This document shows, piece after piece, positions 1 to 8,272 of a stretch of DNA of 53,384 bases (position 1 is the first letter of the stretch; the number at the start of each line of letters is the position of its first letter). Origin of the DNA: Treponema sp. Its GTDB lineage: Bacteria > Spirochaetota > Spirochaetia > Treponematales > Treponemataceae. The translations under genes were made by a program, and so were the position numbers. The stretch spans positions 1 through 53,384 of the forward strand of contig JAEELR010000057.1 in NCBI GenBank assembly GCA_016282835.1, written 5' to 3'. A model generated the notes under the pieces. That model was not told the DNA's origin and ran no database searches. It was given only the letters and a program-made list of their open reading frames with translations.

Positions 1-875
1 AATGAATGAAGCATAATCCTTTCATTGTTTTCCTTAAATGCAAAGTCTGCTCCATAAAGTTTATCGCCGGCAATCGGGAGTCCAACAGAAGAAAGGTGAA
101 CGCGAATCTGGTGAGTTCTTCCTGTTTCCAATTCGCAGTCAATAAAAAAAATCTTCTTTGAGTTTATATTTTTTTCGCCCTTAATTGTAAATTTTGTTTT
201 GCTGTATAAACCGTCTTTAGTTTTTGAAAGTCCCATTTTACATGCTTCACTTTTAGACGAAAGCCTGAACATATTTCCTTCTACAATAAAATTCTTTTCA
301 GCAGGAGGATTTTTTTTCGCAGCACAAACTGCCCTGTATTTTTTTGTAATTGTATGGTTTTCAAACTGTTCGTGCAGGTTTTTATTTACGCTTCTCGTTT
401 TAGAAAAAAGTAAAACACCTGAAGTTTCACGATCAAGTCTGTGGTGCATTCCAACGTAAGGAGGGGTTGGTAAGCTTTGATTCTTACTCCAGAGATAATT
501 TATAACGCAGTCTTTCATGTTATTTCTTTCATTAACAAAAGTTTTTTCTGAAGGAAGAAATGCCGGCTTATCTACAGCAATTATATAATCATCTTCATAT
601 ATAATGTCTTTTTCTGTAAGAGTGTATTCAATGTCATTACATTTTTTTTCGTATAACAATTTATCTGTATCAAGCTGAACTTCAACTTTTGTGCCTCGAT
701 TTAAAATCAACGAAGGATTTCTTGTCGGGTTAGAATTTATAAAAACTGATGAACTGAATATAAGCCTTCTGATTTTACTGTTAGAAATTTCTGTCCCTGT
801 AATTTCAGGAAGTCTTTTGCGAAGAAGCCCATCTAATCTGATTTTATCTTCAACTTTCAGAATGTGTTTTTCCAT
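1..875 (-). CDS. RluA-family pseudouridine synthase, 3' end cut by window edge
   Basis: This is predicted to isomerise uridine to pseudouridine in rRNA or tRNA in the cytoplasm. The first 291 codons are visible. Residues about 12-70 look like an S4 RNA-binding domain. The catalytic motif HRLDRETSG is at residues 145-153, with Asp148 as the expected nucleophile. The sequence GRTHQIRVHLSSVGLPIAGD follows near the end, and the last visible residues, ERIMLHS, match the start of the usual C-terminal motif, so only a short tail is missing. The ATG at 873-875 has no ribosome-binding site. Instead a promoter ends 7 bases upstream, suggesting a leaderless message. The gene diverges from ileS. The exact target (RluA, RluC or RluD type) cannot be told from sequence alone. 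Confidence 0.93.
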   Translation of the reverse strand, partial: MEKHILKVEDKIRLDGLLRKRLPEITGTEISNSKIRRLIFSSSVFINSNPTRNPSLILNRGTKVEVQLDTDKLLYEKKCNDIEYTLTEKDIIYEDDYIIAVDKPAFLPSEKTFVNERNNMKDCVINYLWSKNQSLPTPPYVGMHHRLDRETSGVLLFSKTRSVNKNLHEQFENHTITKKYRAVCAAKKNPPAEKNFIVEGNMFRLSSKSEACKMGLSKTKDGLYSKTKFTIKGEKNINSKKIFFIDCELETGRTHQIRVHLSSVGLPIAGDKLYGADFAFKENNERIMLHS

Positions 876-882
876 AGAAAAA

Positions 883-911
883 ATCTTAGTGAATATAATT
901 TTCATCTTCAA
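883..911 (-). promoter_or_regulatory. Promoter of the RluA-like gene, apparently leaderless
   Basis: Read on the reverse strand, TTGAAG (906-911), a 17-base spacer and TAAGAT (883-888) are followed by only 7 bases before the ATG at 875. Each box matches the sigma-70 consensus at 4 of 6 positions. The predicted start of transcription falls on or next to the start codon. Confidence 0.5.
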
Positions 912-957
912 GGAGTTTATTAAAGTAAATCTGTAAAAAAGTAAAATTTGTCTTCAA

Positions 958-987
958 TTGAACACTAATTATTAAATATGTTATAAT
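958..987 (+). promoter_or_regulatory. Promoter of ileS with extended -10
   Basis: TTGAAC (958-963), an 18-base spacer and TATAAT (982-987). A TG at 979-980 makes an extended -10. The ATG is 40 bases downstream of the -10 and has an AGAGGA ribosome-binding site, so this gene has a normal short leader. The leader is too short for a T-box. Confidence 0.65.
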
Positions 988-1027
988 CTGCTGATAAAAT
1001 TTTATTGATTCGTAGAGGAATAATATT

Positions 1028-4000
1028 ATGTATAAGAATGTAGATTCTAAGGTTGATTTTCCAAAACAGGAAGAAGGTGTTTTAGAGTTTTGGGAGAAAA
1101 ATGATGTTTTCAAAAAATCTATTTCGCAGCGTGAAGGTTGTGAAGAATATGTTTTTTATGATGGACCTCCATTTGCAACAGGTCTTCCACACTTTGGTCA
1201 TTTTATTCCTTCTACAATTAAAGATATTATACCTCGCTATCAGACAATGAAAGGCAAAAAGGTTGAGCGTCGTTTTGGCTGGGACTGCCACGGTTTGCCT
1301 GTAGAAAACTTGATTGAAAAAGAACTTGAAATAAATTCAAAGCACGAAATTGAAGCTTATGGTATTGCAGCTTTTAATGATAAATGCCGCGATTCAGTTT
1401 TGCGCTATACATCAGAATGGAGAAAAACAATTACTCGAATGGGCCGTTGGGTTGATTTTGATAATGACTATAAAACAATGAACCCTGAGTATATGGAATC
1501 AATCTGGTGGGTTGCAAAAACTTTGTGGGATAAAGGACGCATTTACGAAGGAAAATATATCCTGCCTTACTGTCCTCGCTGTGCAACAGTTCTTTCTACA
1601 CATGAAATTGCACAGGGCTATAAAGAAAAACAGGATCCTGCTATTACAATCCGATTCAAAGTAACCAGAGGACCAGCTGCTTTTTCTGATCCTGAAATTA
1701 CAAATGGAAAAACATACTTCTTAGCATGGACAACAACTCCATGGACCTTGCCTTCAAACGAAGGTCTTTGTATGGGCCCGGAAATTGAATATGTTAAGAT
1801 TTTAGATAAAGCAAGCGGCGATTATTATATCCTCGCAGAAAGCCGCTTATCTGCTTATTACAAAAATCCTGAAGATTACGAAATCATTTACAGGCACTTT
1901 GGAAAAGAATTCTTAGGTGCTAAGTATGAGCCGTTATTCCCGTATTTTGAAAAGCTTTCTGTAAATGAAGATGGAAGCGATGGTGCCTTCAGAGTATTTA
2001 ATGCTGACTACGTTTCTACAGAAGACGGTACAGGTATTGTTCATATTGCTCCAAGCTTTGGTGAAGATGATGCTCTTGTATTTAAGGGAACAGGAATTCC
2101 TTGCGTAGAACCAATTGATGCAGAATGTAAATTTACAAGCGAAGTTTCTGACTATCAGGGCCGCTTTGTAAAAGACTGCGATAAAGACATTATGGACCGC
2201 CTTAAGAAAGAAGGAAAACTCGTTAAGCGCGACACAATCGTTCACCAGTATCCGCACTGCTGGCGTTGTTCTTCACCTTTAATTTATAGAGGTATCGGTT
2301 CATGGTTTGTTAAAGTTGCTGATCATCACGACAGTTTATTAAAAGCAAATTCGCAGATTACCTGGCAGCCTTCACACATTAAAGAGGGCCGTTTCGGTAA
2401 GTGGCTTGCAGGAAGCCGTGACTGGGCTGTCAGCAGAAACCGTTACTGGGGAAATCCAATTCCAATCTGGAGATGTGATAATCCTGAATGTAAAGAAACT
2501 CTGTGTGTAGGAAGCAGAGAAGAGTTAAAAGCTTTAAGCGGAGTTTTTGCAGAAGATTTACATAAGCAGTATGTTGATAAAATCACTATCCCATGTAAAA
2601 AATGCGGTTCAGTAATGCATCGTATTCCAGAAGTATTTGACTGCTGGTTCGAATCAGGCTCAATGCCTTACGCACAGAATCACTATCCTTTTGAAAATAA
2701 AGAGTACTTTGAAAAACACTTCCCTGCAGATTTTATTTCTGAAGGTCTGGATCAGACTCGCGGATGGTTCTATACATTGACAGTTCTTGCAAGCAGTATC
2801 TTTGATAAGCCTGCATTTAAAAACTGTATCGTTAACGGTTTAGTTCTGGCAGAAGACGGACGCAAAATGTCTAAGTCTTTAAGAAACTATACTGATCCTG
2901 TAGAAGCAATCAATCAGTTTGGTGCCGATGCACTAAGACTTTTCCTCATGCACTCAGCTGTCGTTAAGGCTGATGATTTACGCTATTCAGACAATGGTGT
3001 CCGCGAAGTTATAAAGTCAATAATTCTTCCTTTGTGGAACAGTTACAGCTTCTTCGTTCAGTATGCAAATATTGACGGCATCACCTGCACAGGTCATGAG
3101 TTTGATAATCACAAGGCTTCAAATCCTCTGGACCGCTGGCTTTTATCTGTTACACAAAAAATGGTAAAGGATGTTACAGAGGCTCTGGATAATTACGATC
3201 TGTCACTTGCAATTGATCCTATGCTTTCATTCATTGATAAAATCAATAACTGGTACATCAGACGAAATAGAAGACGTTTCTGGAAGAGCGGAAATGATGC
3301 TGATAAACTTGAAGCATACGAAGCACTTTATACCGCATTAAAAACCTTCTGTTTGGTTGCCTGTCCATTTGTGCCGTTTATTACAGAAGCTATGTGGCAG
3401 AACTTAAGGACTGATGAAGATAAAATTTCTGTTCATCTTATGGACTATCCTGTTTACAAGGAAAACTTCAGGGATGAAAAACTCGAAGATATAATGGAGC
3501 TTGTTCAAAAATCAGTTTCTATGGGACGAAGCCTGCGTAATCAGTTTAACTTAAAGAATCGCCAGCCATTGAACTCAGTTGTTCTTGTTACAAAAAATGC
3601 AGATGAAAGAGCAACTTTGGAAAGCAACCAGGATACAATCGCAGAAGAATTGAATGTAAAGAAAGTTGAGTTCCACGATAAAGAATCTGATTTAGTTGAA
3701 TACAAGGCAAAGGCAAACTTTAAAGTCTTGGGAAAACAGTTAGGACCTATGATGAAAAAAGTTGCTGCTGAGATTGCAAATCTTTCTGGCAGTGATATTG
3801 CAAAAATTGTAGACGGCGAAACTCTTTCAATTACTGTAGACGGAACTTCATATGATATTGGCAGCGATGCAGTTATTGTAGAAAGAATTGAAAAAGAAGG
3901 CCTGAAAGTAATCAACGACGGAACTCTTACTGTAGCTTTGGATACACGCATTTCTGATGAGCTTAAAAAAGAAGGTTATGCACGCGATTTAATCCGTGGA

Positions 4001-4219
4001 ATTCAGAATCTTCGAAAAGAGAGCCGCTTTGAAATCACAGACAGAATCGATTTAAAAGTAAGTGGTTCTGATGAACTTAAAGCAGCATTTGAAATGTACA
4101 AAGATATGATTTGTAATGAAACACTTTCAAAATCTTATGAATGGGTTTCTTCGTTAAGCGACAGTGTTAAAATTGAAGCTGATGAAGAAAACTGGTTTGT
4201 AAAAGTTTCAAAAGCATAA
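1028..4219 (+). CDS. ileS: Isoleucyl-tRNA synthetase, eukaryote-type
   Basis: It charges tRNA-Ile with isoleucine in the cytoplasm. The 1063-residue protein has the class I HIGH-type motif as PHFGH at residues 54-58 and KMSKS at 613-617. The CP1 editing domain begins around TTTPWTLPSN (from residue 235). The context DGPPFATGLPHFGH and the length are those of the longer eukaryote-like branch, whereas ordinary bacterial enzymes have DGPPYANG and are near 940 residues. That branch is known in spirochaetes and is generally associated with natural resistance to mupirocin. The start at 1028 has AGAGGA about 9 bases upstream. The next gene begins 26 bases after the stop, so co-transcription with the lipoprotein and upp-like genes is likely. 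Confidence 0.97.
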   Translation: MYKNVDSKVDFPKQEEGVLEFWEKNDVFKKSISQREGCEEYVFYDGPPFATGLPHFGHFIPSTIKDIIPRYQTMKGKKVERRFGWDCHGLPVENLIEKELEINSKHEIEAYGIAAFNDKCRDSVLRYTSEWRKTITRMGRWVDFDNDYKTMNPEYMESIWWVAKTLWDKGRIYEGKYILPYCPRCATVLSTHEIAQGYKEKQDPAITIRFKVTRGPAAFSDPEITNGKTYFLAWTTTPWTLPSNEGLCMGPEIEYVKILDKASGDYYILAESRLSAYYKNPEDYEIIYRHFGKEFLGAKYEPLFPYFEKLSVNEDGSDGAFRVFNADYVSTEDGTGIVHIAPSFGEDDALVFKGTGIPCVEPIDAECKFTSEVSDYQGRFVKDCDKDIMDRLKKEGKLVKRDTIVHQYPHCWRCSSPLIYRGIGSWFVKVADHHDSLLKANSQITWQPSHIKEGRFGKWLAGSRDWAVSRNRYWGNPIPIWRCDNPECKETLCVGSREELKALSGVFAEDLHKQYVDKITIPCKKCGSVMHRIPEVFDCWFESGSMPYAQNHYPFENKEYFEKHFPADFISEGLDQTRGWFYTLTVLASSIFDKPAFKNCIVNGLVLAEDGRKMSKSLRNYTDPVEAINQFGADALRLFLMHSAVVKADDLRYSDNGVREVIKSIILPLWNSYSFFVQYANIDGITCTGHEFDNHKASNPLDRWLLSVTQKMVKDVTEALDNYDLSLAIDPMLSFIDKINNWYIRRNRRRFWKSGNDADKLEAYEALYTALKTFCLVACPFVPFITEAMWQNLRTDEDKISVHLMDYPVYKENFRDEKLEDIMELVQKSVSMGRSLRNQFNLKNRQPLNSVVLVTKNADERATLESNQDTIAEELNVKKVEFHDKESDLVEYKAKANFKVLGKQLGPMMKKVAAEIANLSGSDIAKIVDGETLSITVDGTSYDIGSDAVIVERIEKEGLKVINDGTLTVALDTRISDELKKEGYARDLIRGIQNLRKESRFEITDRIDLKVSGSDELKAAFEMYKDMICNETLSKSYEWVSSLSDSVKIEADEENWFVKVSKA

Positions 4220-4245
4220 GGAAAATATTTTAGGAATAGTTTTTG

Positions 4246-5190
4246 ATGAGTATTATTTGCTGTAAGAAAAACAAGTCTAACTTTTTTATTCTGGCTGCAC
4301 TTTCTCTTTCACTTTTAGCGTTTTCCTGTAAGACGCTTCAGGTGGAAGAAGAAAAGTGTAATCCGCTTTCTCTGTTAAGTACAGATTCAAGTATTTATGT
4401 AAAAGTTCCTGTTGAAAATCACAGGGAACTTACAGGCATGATTTTGCAGACTCAGCTCACTGGTCTTTCTGAGAAAAATGCTTATACCTTAACAGGCTAT
4501 GTCGATGAACTTTATGCAGGACTTGGGATTGTTTCTGACCGTTCACGCCTTGAAGTTTCTGCTTCTGTAAATGTTCCTGAAATTGCTAAAAAAAGTTTTT
4601 TGACTAAAAAATACGGCTGGCAGAAAAAGGCTGTTTCTATAGAAAGTGAAGCCTTACCTTTACCAAGAGTTTATGAAGTTTTATATAGAAGCGATTCACC
4701 GCTTAATTTGTGTTTCCCTTCTTCAGATATTTTGTGCTGTGCAAAAAGTATTGAGCCGCTTTTAACTAAGCATGCAGCAAAAGCAGAAGTTGCCCAGACT
4801 GACTGCTATGAATGGCTTTCACAGGATTCGCAGGATATTCTTTTTTACATTACTCGTCCCGGCCAGTATTTAACTGCTCTTATAGGCTCTCAGGTTTCTG
4901 TGGGCGTTAAGTCTGTGTGGGGTTCTCTCACTTGTTCAGACAAAAAATACTTCGTTGAAATGTATTTGTATCTTCCAGAAAAGAAAGCAGTTAAACCTTT
5001 TGTTAATGTATTAAAGCTTTCTATGGGAATGACAGGTGCGAAAGTTTCACAGTATGATGATAATACAATAAAGCTTTCAAACTTAAGCGTTGAATACAAG
5101 CAGATAGAAAATCTTTTTACCCGAGACCCAATCACTGGAAAGCATTTTAGAGTTGAAGGTGAAAAAATATATTCTGAAAATAAAAAATAG
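4246..5190 (+). CDS. Lipoprotein of unknown function
   Basis: I do not recognise the family. The 314-residue protein begins with a basic stretch, a hydrophobic segment and LLAFSC, a spirochaetal-type lipobox with Cys28 as the likely acylated residue. The mature part should sit on the periplasmic or outer-membrane face. The rest is a mix of predicted beta strands and helices with no catalytic motif that I can see. A TTG at 4243 is in frame just before the ATG at 4246. I chose the ATG because AGGA at 4232-4235 is well spaced for it. It lies between ileS and the upp-like gene with gaps of 26 and 9 bases, so it is probably part of their operon, although nothing in its sequence links it to either function. 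Confidence 0.75.
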   Translation: MSIICCKKNKSNFFILAALSLSLLAFSCKTLQVEEEKCNPLSLLSTDSSIYVKVPVENHRELTGMILQTQLTGLSEKNAYTLTGYVDELYAGLGIVSDRSRLEVSASVNVPEIAKKSFLTKKYGWQKKAVSIESEALPLPRVYEVLYRSDSPLNLCFPSSDILCCAKSIEPLLTKHAAKAEVAQTDCYEWLSQDSQDILFYITRPGQYLTALIGSQVSVGVKSVWGSLTCSDKKYFVEMYLYLPEKKAVKPFVNVLKLSMGMTGAKVSQYDDNTIKLSNLSVEYKQIENLFTRDPITGKHFRVEGEKIYSENKK

Positions 5191-5199
5191 GGGGCAGTT

Positions 5200-6240
5200 A
5201 TGGCTGACGACAAAGTAATTTTAAAAGCAGAAGATTTAGACGGATATTTAACCGAAGAAGATCAGAAAGATTTACAGGAATTACAGGGAATGTATGCAAA
5301 TACCTTAAAGGCTTTTGATCCTCTCAAGAAAGATGAAGTTATAAAAAGCTTTGATGAAATGGGTCACAAGATGCAGCAGATTTGTTCAAAGCACCCGAAT
5401 ATAAAAGTGTATTCATTTGAAACAGAAGAGGGCGCTCATGCAGAAGCCAGCCGTGTAATTTCTAAACTCCGTGATGTAAAAACAGATCATGCAGAGTTCA
5501 TGTATTATACACAGAGAGCTTTTGAAATGCTTTTCAGACTTGCCTATACTGATGAACACTCTGATCAGAAAAATCATATAGTTGTAAAAACACCTGTTAG
5601 TGTTCCTGTGCAGAATTTTGCAGTTCATAAAATCCCTGACATTGATTCTAAAATTGAAAATTCAGTAATGTGCGTTATGCTCCGTGGTGCCTTGCTTCCA
5701 AGTATGATTATGTCAAAGGAAATTCAGGAGTATTCTTCATCAGATTATGTAACTCCATTTGCTTTGTTTAAGATTAGCCGCGATGATACAAAAAAAGAAA
5801 ATGACATGCAGTACGTTCTTAACTTAAAGAATTCATTTTTCAACCTTCAGGAACTTGACGGAAAGGACTGGGTTTTTGCTGACCCAATGAATGCTACGGG
5901 CGGTTCTCTAGTTACTGTTGTAAAATATTTACAGAGTCAGGGCGTTAAACCAAAATCAATTAAATTCTTTAATGTAATTTCTGCCCTCAAAGGAAGCCTG
6001 CGTGTTACCCGTGCCCTGGAAAACTGCACCTGCTACACTTTGTGGATGGATCCTGTTCTTAATGAAAAAGCTTACATTATGCCTGGACTTGGTGATGCCG
6101 GAGACAGACTGAATGGTGTTGACAGCCACGAAGCTCCACGAAATATTATTCAGCTTCTTGCAGATTACGGCTCAAATATTTCTGGTCTTTATCGTTCTCA
6201 GATGAGAAAAATTGAGCAGACCGTTTTAGGAACTTTGTAA
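5200..6240 (+). CDS. upp: Uracil phosphoribosyltransferase-like protein with N-terminal extension
   Basis: It probably makes UMP from uracil and PRPP for pyrimidine salvage. The PRPP-binding loop DPMNATGGS is at residues 228-236, and PGLGDAGDR, the uracil-site signature of Upp enzymes, is at 295-303. Ordinary Upp is about 208 residues. This protein has 346, with roughly 110-130 extra residues at the N-terminus that are acidic and mainly helical. The ATG at 5200 follows GGGGG, a strong ribosome-binding site, so the extension is probably real and not a mis-called start. Uracil specificity is inferred from the motifs. Another nucleobase is possible because the middle of the protein is divergent. 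Confidence 0.82.
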   Translation: MADDKVILKAEDLDGYLTEEDQKDLQELQGMYANTLKAFDPLKKDEVIKSFDEMGHKMQQICSKHPNIKVYSFETEEGAHAEASRVISKLRDVKTDHAEFMYYTQRAFEMLFRLAYTDEHSDQKNHIVVKTPVSVPVQNFAVHKIPDIDSKIENSVMCVMLRGALLPSMIMSKEIQEYSSSDYVTPFALFKISRDDTKKENDMQYVLNLKNSFFNLQELDGKDWVFADPMNATGGSLVTVVKYLQSQGVKPKSIKFFNVISALKGSLRVTRALENCTCYTLWMDPVLNEKAYIMPGLGDAGDRLNGVDSHEAPRNIIQLLADYGSNISGLYRSQMRKIEQTVLGTL

Positions 6241-6245
6241 TCAAT

Positions 6246-6959
6246 ATGAAAAAAATAGTCTTAGTTTTAGTTTCGCTTGTTTCTCTATTTTTCATTTCCT
6301 GTACTTCAGTTTCCTTTGCAGGCGAGGGAAGTGTAGAGAGAAATAATCTCAGCAATGAGTATTATAATATTGCAAAAGTTTATGAAGAACAGAAGAATTA
6401 TACTAAGGCTATTGAATTTTATTCTAAGGCAAAAGCCAATAAAGAACTTGAACGCACCTGTGATTATAAGATTGGCCTGTGCTATGTGTACTCCAAAGAC
6501 TGGGAAAATGCAAAGTCGTCTTTTGAAAAGCTTTTAAAACTGGATAGTGAAAACGGGAGCTTAAAATCTTCTCTTGCATACATTAAGGCTATGTCTGGCG
6601 ATTTAGACGGGGCTCTTGAAATATACAAGGAATTGTTTGAAGCGAACAATACAGATGTTACCTTCTTAAAGAATTACATTTCCATTCTAATTGCCAAAAA
6701 AGATGTAGAAGCCGCAAAAACCCAGTTAGATTATCTGAAAGAAAATTTTAAAACAGAAGATTCAATAGAAAGTTTTGAAAAAGCAATAAAGAAGCTTGAA
6801 GATGAAGCAAAAAAGGAAAGTGAAGATAAAGACAAAAAGGGAAAGAAAGCGTCTAAAAAGGCAGCGAAAAAATCTTCGGGAAATTCAGAACCTTCAGAAT
6901 CTAAAGAAATTTCCGACCCTGCATCAGAATCATCTACAGAAACTGCTGGAGAAAACTAA
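6246..6959 (+). CDS. TPR lipoprotein
   Basis: The 237-residue protein starts with a signal sequence ending FFISC, so Cys19 is the likely lipidation site. Residues about 38-165 form about four tetratricopeptide-like helical pairs (for example YYNIAKVYEEQKNYTKAIEF), a scaffold for protein contacts. The C-terminal 55 residues are very rich in Lys, Glu and Ser and are probably disordered. It begins 5 bases after the upp-like stop without a clear ribosome-binding site, which suggests translational coupling. No enzymatic motif is visible. A role as an envelope adaptor is inference only. Confidence 0.8.
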   Translation: MKKIVLVLVSLVSLFFISCTSVSFAGEGSVERNNLSNEYYNIAKVYEEQKNYTKAIEFYSKAKANKELERTCDYKIGLCYVYSKDWENAKSSFEKLLKLDSENGSLKSSLAYIKAMSGDLDGALEIYKELFEANNTDVTFLKNYISILIAKKDVEAAKTQLDYLKENFKTEDSIESFEKAIKKLEDEAKKESEDKDKKGKKASKKAAKKSSGNSEPSESKEISDPASESSTETAGEN

Positions 6960-6966
6960 ATACACT

Positions 6967-6993
6967 GTCATTCTGAAATGAATTCAGTGTGAC
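6967..6993. repeat. Hairpin after the TPR lipoprotein gene
   Basis: GTCATTCTGAA (6967-6977) and TTCAGTGTGAC (6983-6993) pair over 11 positions with one mismatch and one G-U, around a 5-base loop. The arm resembles the GTCATTCTGAA-type dispersed repeats seen in many bacteria. There is no U-tract, so it is not a classical terminator, but it could protect the 3' end of the upstream message. Confidence 0.6.
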
Positions 6994-7025
6994 ATGAATC
7001 ACTGGTGAAACAGCAAGAGTCCGTG

Positions 7026-7056
7026 GTGGTTGAGTAGCGAAGCGTATCGAAACCAC
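7026..7056. repeat. Hairpin repeat with GTGGTT/AACCAC ends
   Basis: GTGGTTGA (from 7026) and TC-G-AAACCAC (to 7056) form an imperfect stem around a GCGAAGC core. The right end reaches the stop codon of the reverse-strand gene (7056-7058). Its GTGGTT, CGAAGC and AACCAC parts recur in the hairpin at 49695-49744 and partly in the repeat at 17111-17219, which points to one dispersed family. Confidence 0.55.
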
Positions 7057-8129
7057 TATTTCGAATTCAAAAATTTCTTATACTTATCAATATCAATCTT
7101 AAAACCTACAACTCCATTCTGACCTTTTTCCATTGCATGCATTAAGGCCATATCACATTCTTTTATTAATCTTTCACTTGAGATGATTCTCATGGATTTT
7201 GTTGTAAAACCTATTGAAGGAACTATGCTTAATCCGCCTGAAGCTGCAATCTCTTTTATTTTGTTTAACTGTTCGTCACCAAGTTTTAGGGCTTCGTCAA
7301 AATTCATATCAGAATAAATTGCGTAGAACGAATCATCATCCTTCTTAAAAATATAATCAGCATTAAGTGTATTATTTGTAAATATGCCAAGAATTTTTTC
7401 TGCTGCTTCAGACTGCCAGTCAATATTTATTACATTCACTAAAAATAATGTAAGATCTGTTTCATTTTCAGAAGCGTATTTCAGTTCCTGGTTCAGGGCA
7501 TATTCAAATTCGCCTGAAGTTTTTTTGCCGGATACTTCTTTTTGTTCTATACTATCTTCTTCATTTTCAAATAAACTTTTTTCATTATTAACATTTTTTT
7601 TAGCGCTTTTCTTTCTTTCTGAAATTATTTCTTCATTACCGGCATCCTGTTTTTTTACAGCTGCAAAAGAATAGATTAGTGTAAAAATCAGGGTGACTAA
7701 AATAATTAAAAATGCAACTTTTGTTTTCGTAAAAATAGAAGTTGGAGGCAGAGTGAAAATCGTTGAAGTTAAAGTTAAATCCTCTCCGCTTCGTGCTTTT
7801 ATGCTTGTGCTGAATTTTTTAACAAGCGGTGTTTCTTTGTTAGCGGCATTTGAAATTGAATACGAAAAGACTTGTTCTGTTTCTGATTCAAGAGTTACTG
7901 ACTGAATACTGTCAGAAAGAGTGAGTGTTTTAGAAAGCTCTTCAAATCTCTCTCTGCTGTTTTCTTCATTATTTATAATCCTGGTGATTGTGCCTGTAAT
8001 ACTGTTAAACTGAGTGCCTGCAGATTTTTTTCCTGAATTAAACTCTAAAAATAGTGAAATTCCATAAACAAGAAGTGTTAAAATATAAATTATGCTTATA
8101 AGCCAGGTAACAACTTTAGTTTTCTTCAT
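7056..8129 (-). CDS. Membrane protein with degenerate GGDEF domain
   Basis: The 357-residue protein has a signal-anchor helix at residues about 7-27, an extracytoplasmic segment, a second membrane helix (FLIILVTLIFTLIYSF) and a cytoplasmic part. The last 160 residues have the GGDEF-domain layout: SIGFTTKS, then LIKECDMALMHAMEKGQNGV, which matches the usual end of diguanylate cyclases. The active-site motif is KKDDDSF where RxGGDEF is expected, so cyclase activity is unlikely. A sensor or nucleotide-binding scaffold role is inference. I placed the start at the ATG at 8129. An open frame continues to 8243 but runs through the promoter and a repeat. There is no ribosome-binding site and the promoter predicts a leaderless message. 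Confidence 0.8.
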   Translation of the reverse strand: MKKTKVVTWLISIIYILTLLVYGISLFLEFNSGKKSAGTQFNSITGTITRIINNEENSRERFEELSKTLTLSDSIQSVTLESETEQVFSYSISNAANKETPLVKKFSTSIKARSGEDLTLTSTIFTLPPTSIFTKTKVAFLIILVTLIFTLIYSFAAVKKQDAGNEEIISERKKSAKKNVNNEKSLFENEEDSIEQKEVSGKKTSGEFEYALNQELKYASENETDLTLFLVNVINIDWQSEAAEKILGIFTNNTLNADYIFKKDDDSFYAIYSDMNFDEALKLGDEQLNKIKEIAASGGLSIVPSIGFTTKSMRIISSERLIKECDMALMHAMEKGQNGVVGFKIDIDKYKKFLNSK

Positions 8130-8135
8130 AAAAAA

Positions 8136-8164
8136 AGTATAGCAAAGCAATTTAATCTGTTCAA
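8136..8164 (-). promoter_or_regulatory. Promoter of the degenerate-GGDEF gene, apparently leaderless
   Basis: On the reverse strand TTGAAC (8159-8164), a 17-base spacer and TATACT (8136-8141) precede the ATG at 8129 by 6 bases. No alternative ATG, GTG or TTG start lies in the first 20 codons, so the predicted transcription start coincides with the translation start. Confidence 0.68.
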
Positions 8165-8173
8165 TAAAAAAGG

Positions 8174-8221
8174 CTGTCATTGAGAGGGACGAGCACTCTG
8201 TCGAAGCATTCAGGAGGACAG
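8174..8221. repeat. Dispersed repeat between two divergent promoters
   Basis: CTGTC (8174-8178) and GACAG (8217-8221) close a long imperfect palindrome with inner GAGAG and CTCT arms. The wording resembles the TGTCATTGCGAGG...CGAAGCAATCC type of repeat found in many unrelated bacteria. It lies exactly between the -35 boxes of the degenerate-GGDEF gene and lon. Confidence 0.6.
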
Positions 8222-8237
8222 TAAACAAATTTACCAT

Positions 8238-8266
8238 TTGCAAGCATAAATGAAATTTATTATATT
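8238..8266 (+). promoter_or_regulatory. Promoter of lon, apparently leaderless
   Basis: TTGCAA (8238-8243), a 17-base spacer and TATATT (8261-8266), then 6 bases to the ATG at 8273. There is no ribosome-binding site. No CIRCE or heat-shock-sigma sequence was noticed. Confidence 0.65.
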
Positions 8267-8272
8267 TGAACT

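Noticed and set aside
988..1027. T-box or other riboswitch upstream of ileS
   Set aside because: Only about 34 bases separate the predicted transcription start from the ATG, far too short for a T-box, and no specifier stem is visible.
3541..3951. Reverse-strand open frame inside ileS
   Set aside because: It is a shadow of the ileS coding sequence with no start signal and no family resemblance.
8130..8243. Upstream in-frame extension of the degenerate-GGDEF protein
   Set aside because: It runs through the promoter and a dispersed repeat. The ATG at 8129 is directly followed by a typical signal-anchor.
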